NCBI GenBank assembly: GCA_958296075.1
Contig: CATQHW010000002.1
Span: 1,116,001-1,180,000, forward strand
From: an uncultured Spirochaetia bacterium
Lineage (GTDB): Bacteria > Spirochaetota > Spirochaetia > SZUA-6 > Bin103
Reading direction: 5' to 3'
Length of the DNA: 64,000 nucleotides
The notes beneath the pieces were generated by a model. The model did not search any database, was not told the origin of the DNA, and saw nothing but the letters and a program-made list of their open reading frames with translations. This document shows, one piece after another, positions 33,413 to 41,636 of the stretch; the first letter of the stretch is position 1; every line of letters begins with the position of its first letter. The translations under genes and the position numbers were made by a program.

Positions 33413-34186
33413 GTGAACCAACTGGAAAGGATTCGTGACAAGTGGACGCGGGGCGAGGTATGCATCGGCACCAACGTCACCCTCACCGACTCGACGGTGG
33501 TCGAGCTGTTCGGCGAGGCCGGCTTCGACATCGTCTGGATCGACATGGAGCACTCGGCGATGGGGATGGAACATGCCGTGAGCCACGTCCGCGCCTGCCG
33601 CGCGGCGGGCATGGCGCCGTTCATCCGGGCACCGTCGAACGACCCGGTGGTGGTGAAGCCGTTCCTGGAGATGCATCCGGCCGGCATCATCATGCCGCGC
33701 ATCGGCAGCGTCGAAGACGCGGAACTGGCAGTGCGAAGCTGCCGGTACCCGCCGCGCGGCGTGCGCGGCTTCGGGCCGATCCGGGGCGTGCGGTTCGGCG
33801 CGCGGGGTGTCGAGGACTACCTGGCCGCCGTCGACGCCGAGATTCTGGTCATCCTGCAGATCGAGCACATCGACGCGGTAGACCGGATCGATGAGATACT
33901 GCAGATACCGGGCGTCGACAGCATCGTGCCCGGCCCCATGGACCTGTCCGGCACGATGGGTCTGCTCGGACAGACGGGCCATCCCGACGTGGTCGCCGCG
34001 ATGCAGCGCATGCTCGACGCGGCGCGCGCCCGCGGCGTGCCGATGGGGCAGTCGATCGGCCCCGATCCCGGCGCCCTGCGTCACTGGATCGACGCCGGCG
34101 TCAACTGGATCTGCTCCGGGGGCGACTGGCACCTGCTGTATCCGGCCGCCCGCAAGCTGTACGAGCTGATGTCGTCGATGACGTGA
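33413..34186 (+). CDS. HpcH/HpaI-family aldolase
   Basis: A class II, metal-dependent aldolase of 257 residues that splits 4-hydroxy-2-oxo acids such as 2-keto-3-deoxy-L-rhamnonate or related sugar acids. Motifs are GTNVTLTDSTVVELFGEAGFD, VWIDMEHSAM (catalytic region), FIRAPSNDPVVVKPFLEM, GIIMPRIGSVEDAE and SIVPGPMDLSGTMG with the metal-binding Asp. The start GTG 33413 sits eight bases after a TATGCT box. Its stop overlaps the start of a dimethylformamidase-like remnant (GTGA), so both were once one catabolic operon. Confidence 0.9.
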   Translation: MNQLERIRDKWTRGEVCIGTNVTLTDSTVVELFGEAGFDIVWIDMEHSAMGMEHAVSHVRACRAAGMAPFIRAPSNDPVVVKPFLEMHPAGIIMPRIGSVEDAELAVRSCRYPPRGVRGFGPIRGVRFGARGVEDYLAAVDAEILVILQIEHIDAVDRIDEILQIPGVDSIVPGPMDLSGTMGLLGQTGHPDVVAAMQRMLDAARARGVPMGQSIGPDPGALRHWIDAGVNWICSGGDWHLLYPAARKLYELMSSMT

Positions 34187-34382
34187 TCGGCGCCGGGCCG
34201 AGCCGCCACTACCTGCACGGCTACCCGTCGCGGCAGAGCGTCGCGCCGGGGGAACGGGTCGACACTGGGCGTTCGCCGGCACCGTGTTCACCGCCGGCTG
34301 CACCGAATGGAGCAACGGGCTGCGCGGCGGCGATCCGGCGGTCGACCGCATCACGCGCAACCTGCTCGACCGCCTGGGCTGA
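34183..34382 (+). pseudogene. Remnant of an N,N-dimethylformamidase-like gene
   Basis: The 5' piece, coupled to the aldolase by GTGA, encodes HYLHGYPSRQSVAPGERV, the usual opening of N,N-dimethylformamidase large-subunit-like proteins. The 3' piece, in another frame from about 34266, encodes WAFAGTVFTAGCTEWSNGL and GDPAVDRITRNLLDRLG, the usual C-terminus. The several hundred residues between them are gone and the two ends meet near 34262 out of frame. It is a dead gene formed by internal deletion. The family name rests on remembered end motifs only. Confidence 0.7.
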
Positions 34383-34402
34383 CCGGTCCCGCCTGCCGCG
34401 GT

Positions 34403-34431
34403 TTGACCGCCCGGTGCGGCCGGGCTACCTT
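34403..34431 (+). promoter_or_regulatory. Sigma70-type promoter of the DtxR-family gene
   Basis: TTGACC (five of six) and TACCTT are separated by 17 bp. The start site would be near 34438-34440, just before GTG 34443. It is one of the clearest promoters in the window. Confidence 0.5.
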
Positions 34432-34442
34432 GTGATGGTGCC

Positions 34443-35150
34443 GTGCCGACGGTACCTGACATCATGGCACAGCAAGTCCAACGCCCTTCGTCGGCCACGG
34501 CGAACGAATACCTCATCCAGATCTACCTGCTGCTGCGCGAACGGCGGCCGATCGTCGGTGCTCGCATCGCCGAGCGGATCGGGGTGTCGGCCGCCGCGGT
34601 TTCGCAGGCCCTGAAGCGCCTGGAGCAGCACCGGCTGGTCGTGCTCGATCCCGATGACGGCGTGCGTCTCACGCAGCACGGCACCGTGCAGGCCGAGCAC
34701 ACCATCCGCCGCCACTACCTCCTGGAGCGCCTCCTGGTCGACGTGCTGGGCTACGACTGGGTCGAGGTGGACGAAGAGGCCGACAAGCTGGAGCATTCGC
34801 TGTCGCCGCGCCTGGAGGAACACCTGTTTGAGCGGCTGGGGCGTCCCACGACCTGTCCGCACGGCAATCCGTTTCCCGGCTCCCCGGACGAGCGCCGCCT
34901 GCTCGACGCGCCGCGGCTGACCGGCGTCCGCGCCGGCGAACGGACCGCGATCCTGCGGATCACCGAGGAGGCGGAGGAGAACGGCGATCTGATGCGCCGC
35001 CTCGACCAGCACCGTCTCAAGCCGGGCACCAGGATCACCGTGTCGAGCGTTTCCGATGCGGAAGTCGTATTCCGCAAGGAGGGCGCCGGGCAGGAGATCG
35101 CCCTGCCGGCCGGTTACGCCCGGTACGTGCGGGTGGAGACCGCCAACTGA
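34443..35150 (+). CDS. DtxR/MntR-family metal-dependent transcription regulator
   Basis: A 235-residue repressor with an N-terminal winged helix (YLIQIYLLLRERRPIVGARIAERIGVSAAAVSQALKRL in two parts, about 20-60), a dimerisation/metal domain (RRHYLLERLLVDVLGYDWVE, then EEADKLEHSLS and CPHGNPFPG), and a C-terminal FeoA/SH3-like domain (LTGVRAGERTAILRI onward). DtxR proteins repress iron or manganese uptake genes when metal is bound. GTG 34443 fits the promoter; ATG 34464 is the alternative, trimming seven residues. It precedes the M32 peptidase, and no metal transporter is nearby. Confidence 0.88.
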   Translation: MPTVPDIMAQQVQRPSSATANEYLIQIYLLLRERRPIVGARIAERIGVSAAAVSQALKRLEQHRLVVLDPDDGVRLTQHGTVQAEHTIRRHYLLERLLVDVLGYDWVEVDEEADKLEHSLSPRLEEHLFERLGRPTTCPHGNPFPGSPDERRLLDAPRLTGVRAGERTAILRITEEAEENGDLMRRLDQHRLKPGTRITVSSVSDAEVVFRKEGAGQEIALPAGYARYVRVETAN

Positions 35151-35224
35151 ACCGGTCGGCGGCCGGCGTCCGACCGGCCGGTCCGCTCGCGCGCCTGCGC
35201 ACCCTCGATCGGCAGATACACCTG

Positions 35225-36667
35225 ATGCAGCACGTGATCGGCGTGCTGCGGTGGGATCAGGAGACCTGCATGCCGCCGGGAGCGGTAGCGGAGCGGGCGG
35301 AGCAACTCGCCCTGCTCGAAGGTCAGGTGCATGAGCTTCTGATCGCGCCTGAGATCGGCGAGCTGATCGCCGCCGGCGAAGCGCGCACCGACCTCGACCA
35401 CGCCGACCGGGCGTTCCTGCGCGAGCTGCGGAGGACCCATGATCGGGAGACCAGGTTGCCGGTCGATCTGGTGACCGCGATCGCCCATCAGGCCACGGTC
35501 AACCACGCGAGCTGGGTGGCGGCGCGCGAGGCGTCGGACTTCGGCCTGTTCCGGGACGACCTGCAGGAGACGCTGCGGCTCACCCGCGAGAAGGCCGACC
35601 ACCTGGGGTTCCAGGATACCCGTTACGATCCGCTGCTCGACGACTTCGAGCCGTGGATGAGTACTGCGGAACTCGCCGCGGTGCTGGGCGCGCTGCGCGG
35701 CCCGCTGGTCGATCTGCTGGAACGGATCACCGGTGCGGCGGTCACGATCGACGACGAGGTGTTGCGGCGCGGCTACGACGTGAGCGCGCAGCGCGCGTTC
35801 AGCGACCGTCTGCTGGCGGCGCTCGGTTTCTCGCTCCATACCGGGCGCCTGGACGTCTCCGCGCACCCCTTCTCCGCCACCCTGGGCGCCGCCGACGGCC
35901 GGCTTACCACCCGGTTTCAGCCCAACCTGCTGAGCGCCAGCGTGTTCGGGACGATTCACGAGTGCGGCCACGGACTGCACGGGCTCGGCGTGGCGCCGGA
36001 GCTGGCCACCAGTTCGCTGGGCGACGGCGCTTCGCTCGGCATCTGCGAGTCCCAGTCGCGGTTCTGGGAGAACCTGATCGGCCGCCGGCGCGCGTTCTGG
36101 GAACACTTCTATCCGCAGCTTCAGCCGCGCTTCCCGGCGCTGGCCGGCGTCGACCTGGATCGGTTCTACCGTGCGATCAACGCCGTGAAACCGTCATTCA
36201 TCCGCGTGGAAGCCGACGAGGTGACCTACAACCTGCACATCCTGCTCCGCTTCTCGCTGGAGCGCCGCATGGTCGACGGCGACCTGCAGGCCGGCGACCT
36301 GCCCGATGCCTGGCGGGAGGAATCGCGGGCGCTGCTCGGCATCGTCCCGGAGCGCGACGCCGACGGCGTGCTGCAGGACATACACTGGTCGATGTTCGCG
36401 ATCGGCTATTTCCCGACCTACTCGCTCGGCAACCTGTACAGCGCGCAGTTCCACGCCGCCATGGCGCGCGACGTCCCGGACTGGGAAGAGCGGGTACGCG
36501 GCGGGCGGTTCGCGGATATCCTGGACTGGTTGCGGGAGCGCATCCACCGCCACGGGCGCGTCTATCCGGCCGCCGAGCTCTGCCGGCGCGTGACCGGAGA
36601 AGCGCTCGACGCGCGCTTCTTCATCGACTACCTCAACGCCAAGTTCGGCGAGCTGTACCGGCTGTAA
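35225..36667 (+). CDS. M32 carboxypeptidase (Taq type)
   Basis: A zinc metallocarboxypeptidase of at least 480 residues acting in the cytoplasm. GTIHECGHGLHGLG holds the HEXXH site (His near 244, 248; Glu245), with LGDGASLGICESQSRFWENL providing the third ligand Glu. GVLRWDQETCMPPGA near the N-terminus and YNLHILLRFSLERRMVDGDL are family motifs. The first ATG is 35225, but similarity to M32 N-termini extends upstream in the same open frame (PLARLRTLDRQIH). No ATG, GTG or TTG exists there; a CTG at 35147 overlaps the dtxR-like stop (CTGA) and may be the real start. Confidence 0.92.
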   Translation: MQHVIGVLRWDQETCMPPGAVAERAEQLALLEGQVHELLIAPEIGELIAAGEARTDLDHADRAFLRELRRTHDRETRLPVDLVTAIAHQATVNHASWVAAREASDFGLFRDDLQETLRLTREKADHLGFQDTRYDPLLDDFEPWMSTAELAAVLGALRGPLVDLLERITGAAVTIDDEVLRRGYDVSAQRAFSDRLLAALGFSLHTGRLDVSAHPFSATLGAADGRLTTRFQPNLLSASVFGTIHECGHGLHGLGVAPELATSSLGDGASLGICESQSRFWENLIGRRRAFWEHFYPQLQPRFPALAGVDLDRFYRAINAVKPSFIRVEADEVTYNLHILLRFSLERRMVDGDLQAGDLPDAWREESRALLGIVPERDADGVLQDIHWSMFAIGYFPTYSLGNLYSAQFHAAMARDVPDWEERVRGGRFADILDWLRERIHRHGRVYPAAELCRRVTGEALDARFFIDYLNAKFGELYRL

Positions 36668-36699
36668 CTCCACCGGCTGCAACGGCGCGGCGCGCGCCG

Positions 36700-37746
36700 T
36701 CAGAGGTGGCGCGCCAGGAAGTCGTAGGCCAGCCGGCCGCTGATCCTGTGCCGTCCGTCGAAGTAGTCGGTGACCAGCGCGTCGCCGGCGCCGAAGGCGC
36801 GCCACGCCGTCCGCGCCCGGTCGACCGTCGAGCGGACGCCGTCGATCGGGAAGATCGTGTCCCTGCGGCCCGCTTCGATCAGACAGGGGCGGGGCGCGAT
36901 CAGGCCGGCAAAGTCGGAGAGCTCGCCATGGCGCAGCAGGCCGGGCACGAAGTTGCAGGTGCAGTGATGGAACGTGAGGATGCTCTGCCGCCAGTCGCAG
37001 AAGTATCCGCTGATCACGCAGGCCCGGATGCGATCGTCGCAGGCGGTGGAGAAGTAGGTGTGCGCGCCGCCGCCGGAGATACCCATCGCTCCCAGCCGGC
37101 CGACATCCGCCTCCGGGCGCGTGGTCAGGTAGTCGACCGCGCGCATGCCGTCCCAGACGCGCAGCCCCATCACCGACCCGCCCAGCATGATCGCGTAGGT
37201 GGCGGCGTTGTGGCAGGTGGTCGGCGCCGACGCCGAGAGCTCGCCGGCCAGCGCCGCGTAGTCGGCGCGCCGCTCGCCGAAACAGCCGATCTCCGGCGCA
37301 GCGACGACGAAACCGCGCTCGGCCAGGGCGCATCCGAAGTCCTTGTGATACCCGTCCGGCGCCCAGCGCTCGGAGCCGTCCTCCCACAGCCCGACGATGT
37401 CGCGCACGCCGTAGCCGTGCCCGTGCAGGGCCAGCACGCAGGGCGCCGGCCGGTCGAGTCCCTTCGGCACCAGCACGTAGACCGGCATCGCCGCCTCCGG
37501 CGACGTGCGCAGCACGACGCGCTCCCGGAGGTAGGCGCCGCGGTCGACCGTGTGCTCGACCTCGGCCTCCACCGGCGGCGCCGGCCGATCCAGGAAGCCC
37601 AGATGCTCGGTGAGCACCCGCCCGGCGTGCGCCTGCCACGCGCGCGCGGCACCGGCGGTCGCCGCGGTGAAGGCGCAGTCGTCCTCCGCTCCGGCGCGCA
37701 GCGCGTCGAGCAGCCGGAGCGGGTCGAATGGCGTTCGCCGGCTCAT
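36700..37746 (-). CDS. Alpha/beta hydrolase, acetyl xylan esterase/dienelactone hydrolase-like
   Basis: A 348-residue serine hydrolase without signal peptide. The nucleophile elbow is AMGISGGGAHTYF (Ser near 222). The acid Asp lies in RRDTIFPIDGVRS and the His in DYFDGRHRISG. VYVLVPKGLDRPAPCVLALHG provides the oxyanion strand. The family contains esterases that remove acetyl or aryl groups from sugars or plant compounds. It is convergent with the M32 gene and divergent from the nitrilase gene. The substrate is unknown. Confidence 0.8.
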   Translation of the reverse strand: MSRRTPFDPLRLLDALRAGAEDDCAFTAATAGAARAWQAHAGRVLTEHLGFLDRPAPPVEAEVEHTVDRGAYLRERVVLRTSPEAAMPVYVLVPKGLDRPAPCVLALHGHGYGVRDIVGLWEDGSERWAPDGYHKDFGCALAERGFVVAAPEIGCFGERRADYAALAGELSASAPTTCHNAATYAIMLGGSVMGLRVWDGMRAVDYLTTRPEADVGRLGAMGISGGGAHTYFSTACDDRIRACVISGYFCDWRQSILTFHHCTCNFVPGLLRHGELSDFAGLIAPRPCLIEAGRRDTIFPIDGVRSTVDRARTAWRAFGAGDALVTDYFDGRHRISGRLAYDFLARHL

Positions 37747-37791
37747 GCCGCCACTCTGGACGCTCGCGGCCGCGCCGGCAAGCTCCGGGCG

Positions 37792-37820
37792 TTGACTGCC
37801 GGCAGGCCGGCGCGTAGCGT
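37792..37820 (+). promoter_or_regulatory. Sigma70-type promoter of the nitrilase gene
   Basis: TTGACT (five of six) and TAGCGT are separated by 17 bp. The -10 box ends six bases before GTG 37827, so the mRNA would begin at the start codon. No Shine-Dalgarno is present. Confidence 0.5.
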
Positions 37821-37826
37821 GCCGGC

Positions 37827-38717
37827 GTGTTCACGCAGGTGCGCGTCGCCGCGTGTTCGTTCCGGCCGCGGCAGTTCGACGTGACCGCCAACGGCGATCG
37901 CCTGGAGGAACTCTTCCGGCAGGCCGCGGCGGCCGGCGCGGAGCTGGCCGTCGCCCCCGAAGGGGCGCTCGACGGGTACGTGGTGATGCCGATCATCGAG
38001 GGGGCCGAGCCGGCCGAGCGCATGCGCGAAGCGGCCGTGAGCCTGCGCGGGCCGGAGATCGGCCGGTTCCAGGCGCTCGCCGGCGAGCTCGGCATCTGCC
38101 TGGCGTTCGGCTTGGCCGAGCGGATCGACGGCGACTGCTACAACTGCGCGGTCTTCATCGACGCGGCCGGGTCGATTTGCGCCACCTACCACAAGATGCA
38201 GCTTGCCGAGGGGTACCGCGACGACTGGTGGTTCAACCGCCTTGGCGAACGCTCGCGGGCGTTCGCCACGCCGTTCGGCCGGTGCGGCATGCTGATCTGC
38301 AACGACCGCTGGAATCCCGACATCGCCCGCATTCCCGTGCTCGACGGCGCCCGCTACCTGCTGATCCCCTCCTACGGGTCGCGCTCGCGGAGCCAGGACC
38401 GGGCCGTGCTGGCGCGCGCCCGCGAGAACGGCGTGCCGATCGTGGAGGCCAACGTCGGCGTGACGCTGATCGTCAGCAAGGGCGAGGTGGTGGCGTGCGA
38501 ACGGAAGATCAACGCGGTGACGGTCGGCGCGATCGACGTGCCGGCGGCGCCCGCCGCCGCCAACCGCGACCTGCAGGAGCAGGCGTTCCTGCGCTGGCGG
38601 GCCGCGGAAATGCCGAACCGGTATCGACAGGGCGAAGCGCGCCGCGCCGCCGGCGTCGAGCCCCCGGTGAACCACGACCGGCGCGGCCGGCTGGTCGCCG
38701 CTGGCGGCCGGCCGTGA
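37827..38717 (+). CDS. Carbon-nitrogen hydrolase (nitrilase superfamily)
   Basis: A 296-residue amidohydrolase with the Glu-Lys-Cys triad: Glu in VAPEGALDGY (about 45), Lys in ATYHKMQLAEGY (about 123) and Cys in MLICNDRWNPDIARI (about 158). Members hydrolyse amides, carbamoyl groups or nitriles. The C-terminus extends past the usual end and is basic. It is followed by an amidohydrolase with a GTGA overlap; together they may degrade a ring or N-carbamoyl compound (inference). Confidence 0.9.
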   Translation: MFTQVRVAACSFRPRQFDVTANGDRLEELFRQAAAAGAELAVAPEGALDGYVVMPIIEGAEPAERMREAAVSLRGPEIGRFQALAGELGICLAFGLAERIDGDCYNCAVFIDAAGSICATYHKMQLAEGYRDDWWFNRLGERSRAFATPFGRCGMLICNDRWNPDIARIPVLDGARYLLIPSYGSRSRSQDRAVLARARENGVPIVEANVGVTLIVSKGEVVACERKINAVTVGAIDVPAAPAAANRDLQEQAFLRWRAAEMPNRYRQGEARRAAGVEPPVNHDRRGRLVAAGGRP

Positions 38718-39988
38718 CGACGCTGCTGCGTGGCGCCGGCGTGATCGACGGGCTGGGCGGATTCCATCCGGCGACCGACGTGCTGGTCGACGGCGACCGC
38801 ATCGCCGCGCTGGGACCGGCGGTCCGGTCCGGCCGGCCGCAGCCGGATCGGACCATCGACCTGACCGGCAGCACGCTGCTTCCAGGATTGATCGACTGCC
38901 ACGTCCACCTCTGCAAGGGCAACGCCGCCGGCGAGGCGAACCGCTGGCGCGAGCCGGGGGCGGTTCCCACCGAGCGGGAGGCCGGCACCGACGCGGCCAT
39001 GGCCGGTGTGGCGCGCGACGTGCTGGCCGGCGCCTACTTCGCGCGCCGCACGCTGGCCGCCGGCTACATCACGGTCCGCGACATGGGCGGCGCCGTGCAG
39101 GCCGGCGACGTGGCCGTGCGCGAAGCGGTCCGGGTGGGGTTCACCGGCGGGCCACGCATCCTTGCCAGCGCCGGCGGCATCGTCATGAGCGGCGGCCACG
39201 GCTGGGAAATGGGCGGATTCGTCGAGGTGGACGGACCCGATGCGGCGCGGCGCGCGGCGCGCATGCAACTCAAGGCGGGCGCCGACGTCCTCAAGCTGAT
39301 GGCGGGCCGCGCCGGCGGGACCGCGACGGCGCAGGGCGGACCGGAGCTCACGGTGGAGGAGATGCGCGCCGCGTGCGATGAGGCTCATCATCAGGAGCGC
39401 CGGGTCGCCGCGCACGCGGTCGCCCCGCAGGCGATCCTCAACGCGATCGAAGCCGGGGTCGACACGATCGAGCACGGCTGCCTTGCCGATGACCGCTGTC
39501 TCGACCTGATGGCCGAGCGCGGTATCTACCTGATCTGCACCCTCTTTCCGTACGTCGCGCAGGCGGAGATCTCCCGGCAGGCCGGCTACTCCGCAGACGT
39601 GGCGGAGCCGTCGCGGCGGCTGATGGAGCGCTATCCACAGGTGGTGCGCGACGCGCTCGACCGCGGCGCGCCGGTCGCGCTCGGCTCCGACTGCGGCGTC
39701 CGCGATCTGACCCCGCACGGCGACAACGCCGCCGAGCTGGAGATGGTCGTGCGCTACGCCGGCGTGACGCCGATGCGCGCGATCGAGCTTGCCACCTCGT
39801 GCGGCGCGCGCGCCCTGGGGCTCGACGCGATCATCGGGTCGATCGAGCCGGGGAAGTGCGCGGACCTGATCGCCGTCGCCGGCGACCCGCGCGATGACGT
39901 CACGCTGTTGCGTCCGCCGAACGCGCCGGCGCTGGTGATGCGGTCGGGCCGCCCCATCGCCGCCGGCGACGCGGCCGGCCCTACCTGA
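38714..39988 (+). CDS. Metal-dependent amidohydrolase, imidazolonepropionase-like
   Basis: A 424-residue amidohydrolase. The first metal motif is DCHVHLCKGN (His near 63, 65) after the TLLPGLI strand. Further ligands are AHAVAPQAILNAI, GVDTIEHGCL and GSDCGVRDLTPHGDN (final Asp). KAGADVLKLMAGRAGG has a probable bridging Lys region. It is coupled to the nitrilase gene by a GTGA overlap. It overlaps by eight bases, tail to tail, with the BioD/Pta-N-like gene. Known relatives cleave dipeptides and cyclic amides; the substrate is not predictable. Confidence 0.88.
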   Translation: MTTLLRGAGVIDGLGGFHPATDVLVDGDRIAALGPAVRSGRPQPDRTIDLTGSTLLPGLIDCHVHLCKGNAAGEANRWREPGAVPTEREAGTDAAMAGVARDVLAGAYFARRTLAAGYITVRDMGGAVQAGDVAVREAVRVGFTGGPRILASAGGIVMSGGHGWEMGGFVEVDGPDAARRAARMQLKAGADVLKLMAGRAGGTATAQGGPELTVEEMRAACDEAHHQERRVAAHAVAPQAILNAIEAGVDTIEHGCLADDRCLDLMAERGIYLICTLFPYVAQAEISRQAGYSADVAEPSRRLMERYPQVVRDALDRGAPVALGSDCGVRDLTPHGDNAAELEMVVRYAGVTPMRAIELATSCGARALGLDAIIGSIEPGKCADLIAVAGDPRDDVTLLRPPNAPALVMRSGRPIAAGDAAGPT

Positions 39989-41150
39989 TTCCGAAGATGT
40001 CCATGAACCGGTACACGTCGAACGAGGCGCTGAACACCTCCTCCACCTCCCGCACCTTTTCGACGTCGTACACCTGCAGCTTGGTGCTTTCGTAGAGTCC
40101 GAACAGACGGGCTTCGGTGGCGGCCGAATCGCCGCGAATCAGCACCGTCGGCAGCCCGGCGCCGACGATGTCGGCGCGCAGATCGGAGGCCAGCGAGTCG
40201 CCTTCGTCGCAGGTCAGCACCAGCCCGCCGATCCCGCGAGTCGCGCCAAGCTGGCGATGATAGGAGACGATGCTGCGGATGCGCGGCGTGGAGTTGGCGC
40301 TGATGACAACCAGGTCGCGCCGCCGGATCTCCTGCGCGGGCCGCAGGAACTGCGCGGGGAGCGAGATCACGCGGATCGTCTGGCACGGACGCTGCCAGGT
40401 GGGGTGGCGGGGATCGCCGATCGCCTCCGCGTGGCGCAGCGAGTTGAGCACCAGATCCATCGACGGCTGCGGCAGGTCCTGGACCGCCGGAATGAAGCCG
40501 AGGATGTGCATACCGCCGCCGAAGCCGGGAAACCGGCCGTTGAGCATCTCGTCGGTGAGATAGCGCTGCAGGGTGGGTATCTTGTCGGGGATCAGCCGGT
40601 TGAAGATGACGCCGCGCACGCGGCACCCCTTGTGCAGAAAATACGACATGTAGACTTCGAGCGTGTCGAAGGCGCGCCCGATGCCGCCCTCGGACAGAAA
40701 GACGATCTGTGCGTCGAGCAGGTTGCCGACGTCGGCGTTGGACAGGCCGACGATCGCTCCGACGCCCGGATGCCCGGAGCCTTCCGCGATGATCACCTTC
40801 TTGTCGGCGAGCGACGCCGCCGAGTCGCGAATGCGGCGCTCCAGGGTCCGGGTGAGCGCCTGCGGGTCCCCGGACTCCAGGTAGTTGCGGGTGAACCCGG
40901 AGGTGAAGCGGACCGGCGACAGGTGCCGCGGCTCGAATCCGGGCAGCGAGCTGAACACCGACAGGAGCTGGACGTCCTTGTCGACCTGCATGCCGTCACG
41001 CAGCGTCGACACCTCCTGGCCGACCGGTTTGATGTAGCCGATGGTCGACGGGTCCAGCACGCGCCGGAGCTGGGAGATGATGCCGAGGCTGGTCACGGTC
41101 TTGCCGGCGTGCTGCCGGTAGCCGGTCAGGTAGACGATTACGGGGGCCAC
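39981..41150 (-). CDS. P-loop protein of the BioD/Pta-N superfamily with DRTGG-like domain
   Basis: The 389-residue protein begins IVYLTGYRQHAGKTVTSLG, a BioD/CobB-type P-loop, then IGYIKPVGQEV (the KP motif of dethiobiotin synthetase and the phosphotransacetylase N-terminal domain). The C-terminal 110 residues (GLVLTCDEGDSLASDL, then LQVYDVEKVREVEEVF) match the DRTGG regulatory domain pattern. There is no phosphotransacetylase catalytic domain. It follows the FabZ-like and alpha-oxoamine synthase genes on the same strand, 51 bp downstream. The function could be biotin-related or regulatory; neither is shown. Confidence 0.65.
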   Translation of the reverse strand: MAPVIVYLTGYRQHAGKTVTSLGIISQLRRVLDPSTIGYIKPVGQEVSTLRDGMQVDKDVQLLSVFSSLPGFEPRHLSPVRFTSGFTRNYLESGDPQALTRTLERRIRDSAASLADKKVIIAEGSGHPGVGAIVGLSNADVGNLLDAQIVFLSEGGIGRAFDTLEVYMSYFLHKGCRVRGVIFNRLIPDKIPTLQRYLTDEMLNGRFPGFGGGMHILGFIPAVQDLPQPSMDLVLNSLRHAEAIGDPRHPTWQRPCQTIRVISLPAQFLRPAQEIRRRDLVVISANSTPRIRSIVSYHRQLGATRGIGGLVLTCDEGDSLASDLRADIVGAGLPTVLIRGDSAATEARLFGLYESTKLQVYDVEKVREVEEVFSASFDVYRFMDIFGIR

Positions 41151-41201
41151 GGCGGCGTGCGCGGCAGCGCGACCGGTTGCGCGACGATCACCGCTGCGGA
41201 G

Positions 41202-41636
41202 TCACCCGTGGCGTTCCGCCGACCCGCGCAGGCAGAGCCAGGTCGCCTCGGCAGCCAGCTCGTCGCCCACGTACGCCTTGCCGCTCTGGCGGATCATGGC
41301 GCGCGAACTGCGCGTGGTGGTGACCTCCAGGCGCACCTGTTCGCCGGGGCGCACCTGCCGGCGGAACTTGGCCTTTTCGACCGTCGCCAGAAACAGGATC
41401 GACCCGGCGCCGTCGCTCTGCGCGGCGATGCCGGCGCCGCCGCACTGGGCCAGAGACTCGATCAGCAGCACGCCGGGCACGACCGGATACGATGGGAAGT
41501 GGCCGGTGAAGACCGGTTCGTCGGCCGGGAACCGCCGGTAACCCACGATCAGGTCCGGCTCGGCCCGCTCCAACCGGTCCACGAACAGGAACGGCGGGCG
41601 ATGCGGGAGCAACCGCGTGACGTCCGGCAGGCTCAC
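41202..41636 (-). CDS. FabZ-like 3-hydroxyacyl-ACP dehydratase
   Basis: A hotdog-fold protein of 144 residues. LLPHRPPFLFVDRLE, then FTGHFPSYPVVPGVLLIESLAQ hold the catalytic His (about 44) and Glu (about 58) of FabZ. FabZ dehydrates 3-hydroxyacyl chains on ACP during fatty acid elongation. The ATG at 41636 overlaps the stop of the alpha-oxoamine synthase gene (ATGA). The placement beside an alpha-oxoamine synthase and not in a fab cluster suggests a dedicated lipid pathway. Confidence 0.87.
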   Translation of the reverse strand: MSLPDVTRLLPHRPPFLFVDRLERAEPDLIVGYRRFPADEPVFTGHFPSYPVVPGVLLIESLAQCGGAGIAAQSDGAGSILFLATVEKAKFRRQVRPGEQVRLEVTTTRSSRAMIRQSGKAYVGDELAAEATWLCLRGSAERHG

